A DNA stretch of 64,000 nucleotides from Cardiocondyla obscurior. Lineage: Eukaryota; Arthropoda; Insecta; Hymenoptera; Formicidae. Below, one piece after another: positions 63,867-64,000 of the stretch; positions within the stretch are counted from its first letter, which is position 1, and every line of letters starts with the position of its first letter. The notes beneath the pieces were generated by a model, which was given only the letters and a program-made list of their open reading frames with translations, made no database searches and had not been told where the DNA came from. Made by a program: the position numbers and the translations under genes. The stretch is from positions 9,611,593 through 9,675,592 of the forward strand of contig NC_091868.1 in NCBI RefSeq assembly GCF_019399895.1, written 5' to 3'.

Positions 63867-63905
63867 CACTTGATGCGAAGCGGGCGGAGTTTTCTGCATA
63901 CGATT
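63867..63905 (-). CDS. Putative 39-nt internal micro-exon of an unidentified gene (partial)
   Basis: Read on the - strand, a strong acceptor (TTTATTTTTCTGTTGCAG) is followed by 39 nt encoding NRMQKTPPASHQV in the frame that joins the next micro-exon, then a donor GTTAGT. A length of 39 nt keeps phase. The gene continues to the right, beyond the window. I do not recognise the protein. The splice signals are good, but there is no homology evidence. Confidence 0.45.
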
Positions 63906-64000
63906 CTGCAACAGAAAAATAAATTTTTTTATTGTAAAGATAATAATTATAATTTACATCGTTCAAAAAGAAAATTTATACGCGCTTTTAATTAAATTTC

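Noticed and set aside
1..64000. tRNA, rRNA, known microRNA and CRISPR
   Set aside because: No T-arm GTTCRANYC in a cloverleaf context, no rRNA core sequence, no well-known insect microRNA seed sequence in a hairpin and no regularly spaced repeats were seen by eye. A covariance-model scan would be needed to exclude small RNAs.

Overview
The window is eukaryotic nuclear DNA, most likely from a hymenopteran insect and plausibly an ant. The reasons are spliced genes with short AT-rich introns and GT-AG sites, a CpG-rich background, abundant poly-A/poly-T tracts and microsatellites, very low gene density and insect-type transposon debris. The organism is an inference. There is no operon, ribosome binding site or CRISPR array. 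Almost all open reading frames longer than 60 codons are chance ORFs in CpG-rich DNA.

Two protein-coding genes can be read with confidence, both on the + strand. (1) A three-exon gene (42209-42714) encodes a 95-residue single-membrane-span protein. It resembles the small accessory subunits of mitochondrial complex I, possibly NDUFA3, but this identity is uncertain. (2) A five-coding-exon gene (55075-61567) encodes a Dexras1/Rhes (RASD) family small GTPase of about 303 residues. All five G boxes, the RASD-type DTSGN switch II, the RASD C-terminal extension and a terminal CAAX box (CSIQ) are readable. A CpG-rich segment ending in a consensus splice donor at 44941/44942 could be its 5' leader exon, about 10 kb upstream.

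At the right edge, on the - strand, there are two convincing micro-exons (63867-63905 and 63044-63084) that join in frame. Between them lies an alternative segment (63191-63275) whose only open frame ends in a stop immediately before a splice donor and a poly-A signal. This looks like the 3' part of a gene that starts beyond the window, with two possible C-termini. I cannot name it.

The rest (about 1-41.9 kb and 45-54.9 kb) is intergenic or intronic. It contains a truncated BEL/Pao-type gag fragment (about 3.64-3.93 kb), a possible degraded non-LTR retrotransposon fragment (47.02-47.24 kb, - strand) and a short inverted-repeat element at 5.44-5.70 kb, with two further copies of one of its ends at 7.4 and 10.2 kb. 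It also contains a perfect 19-bp-arm hairpin abutting one of those ends, a TIR-bounded element with a duplicated 190-bp right end at 17.85-18.82 kb, a small 15-bp-TIR element at 21.76-21.87 kb, and an 83-bp near-identical direct repeat at 32.35 and 34.57 kb. No tRNA, rRNA or known microRNA was recognised by eye.
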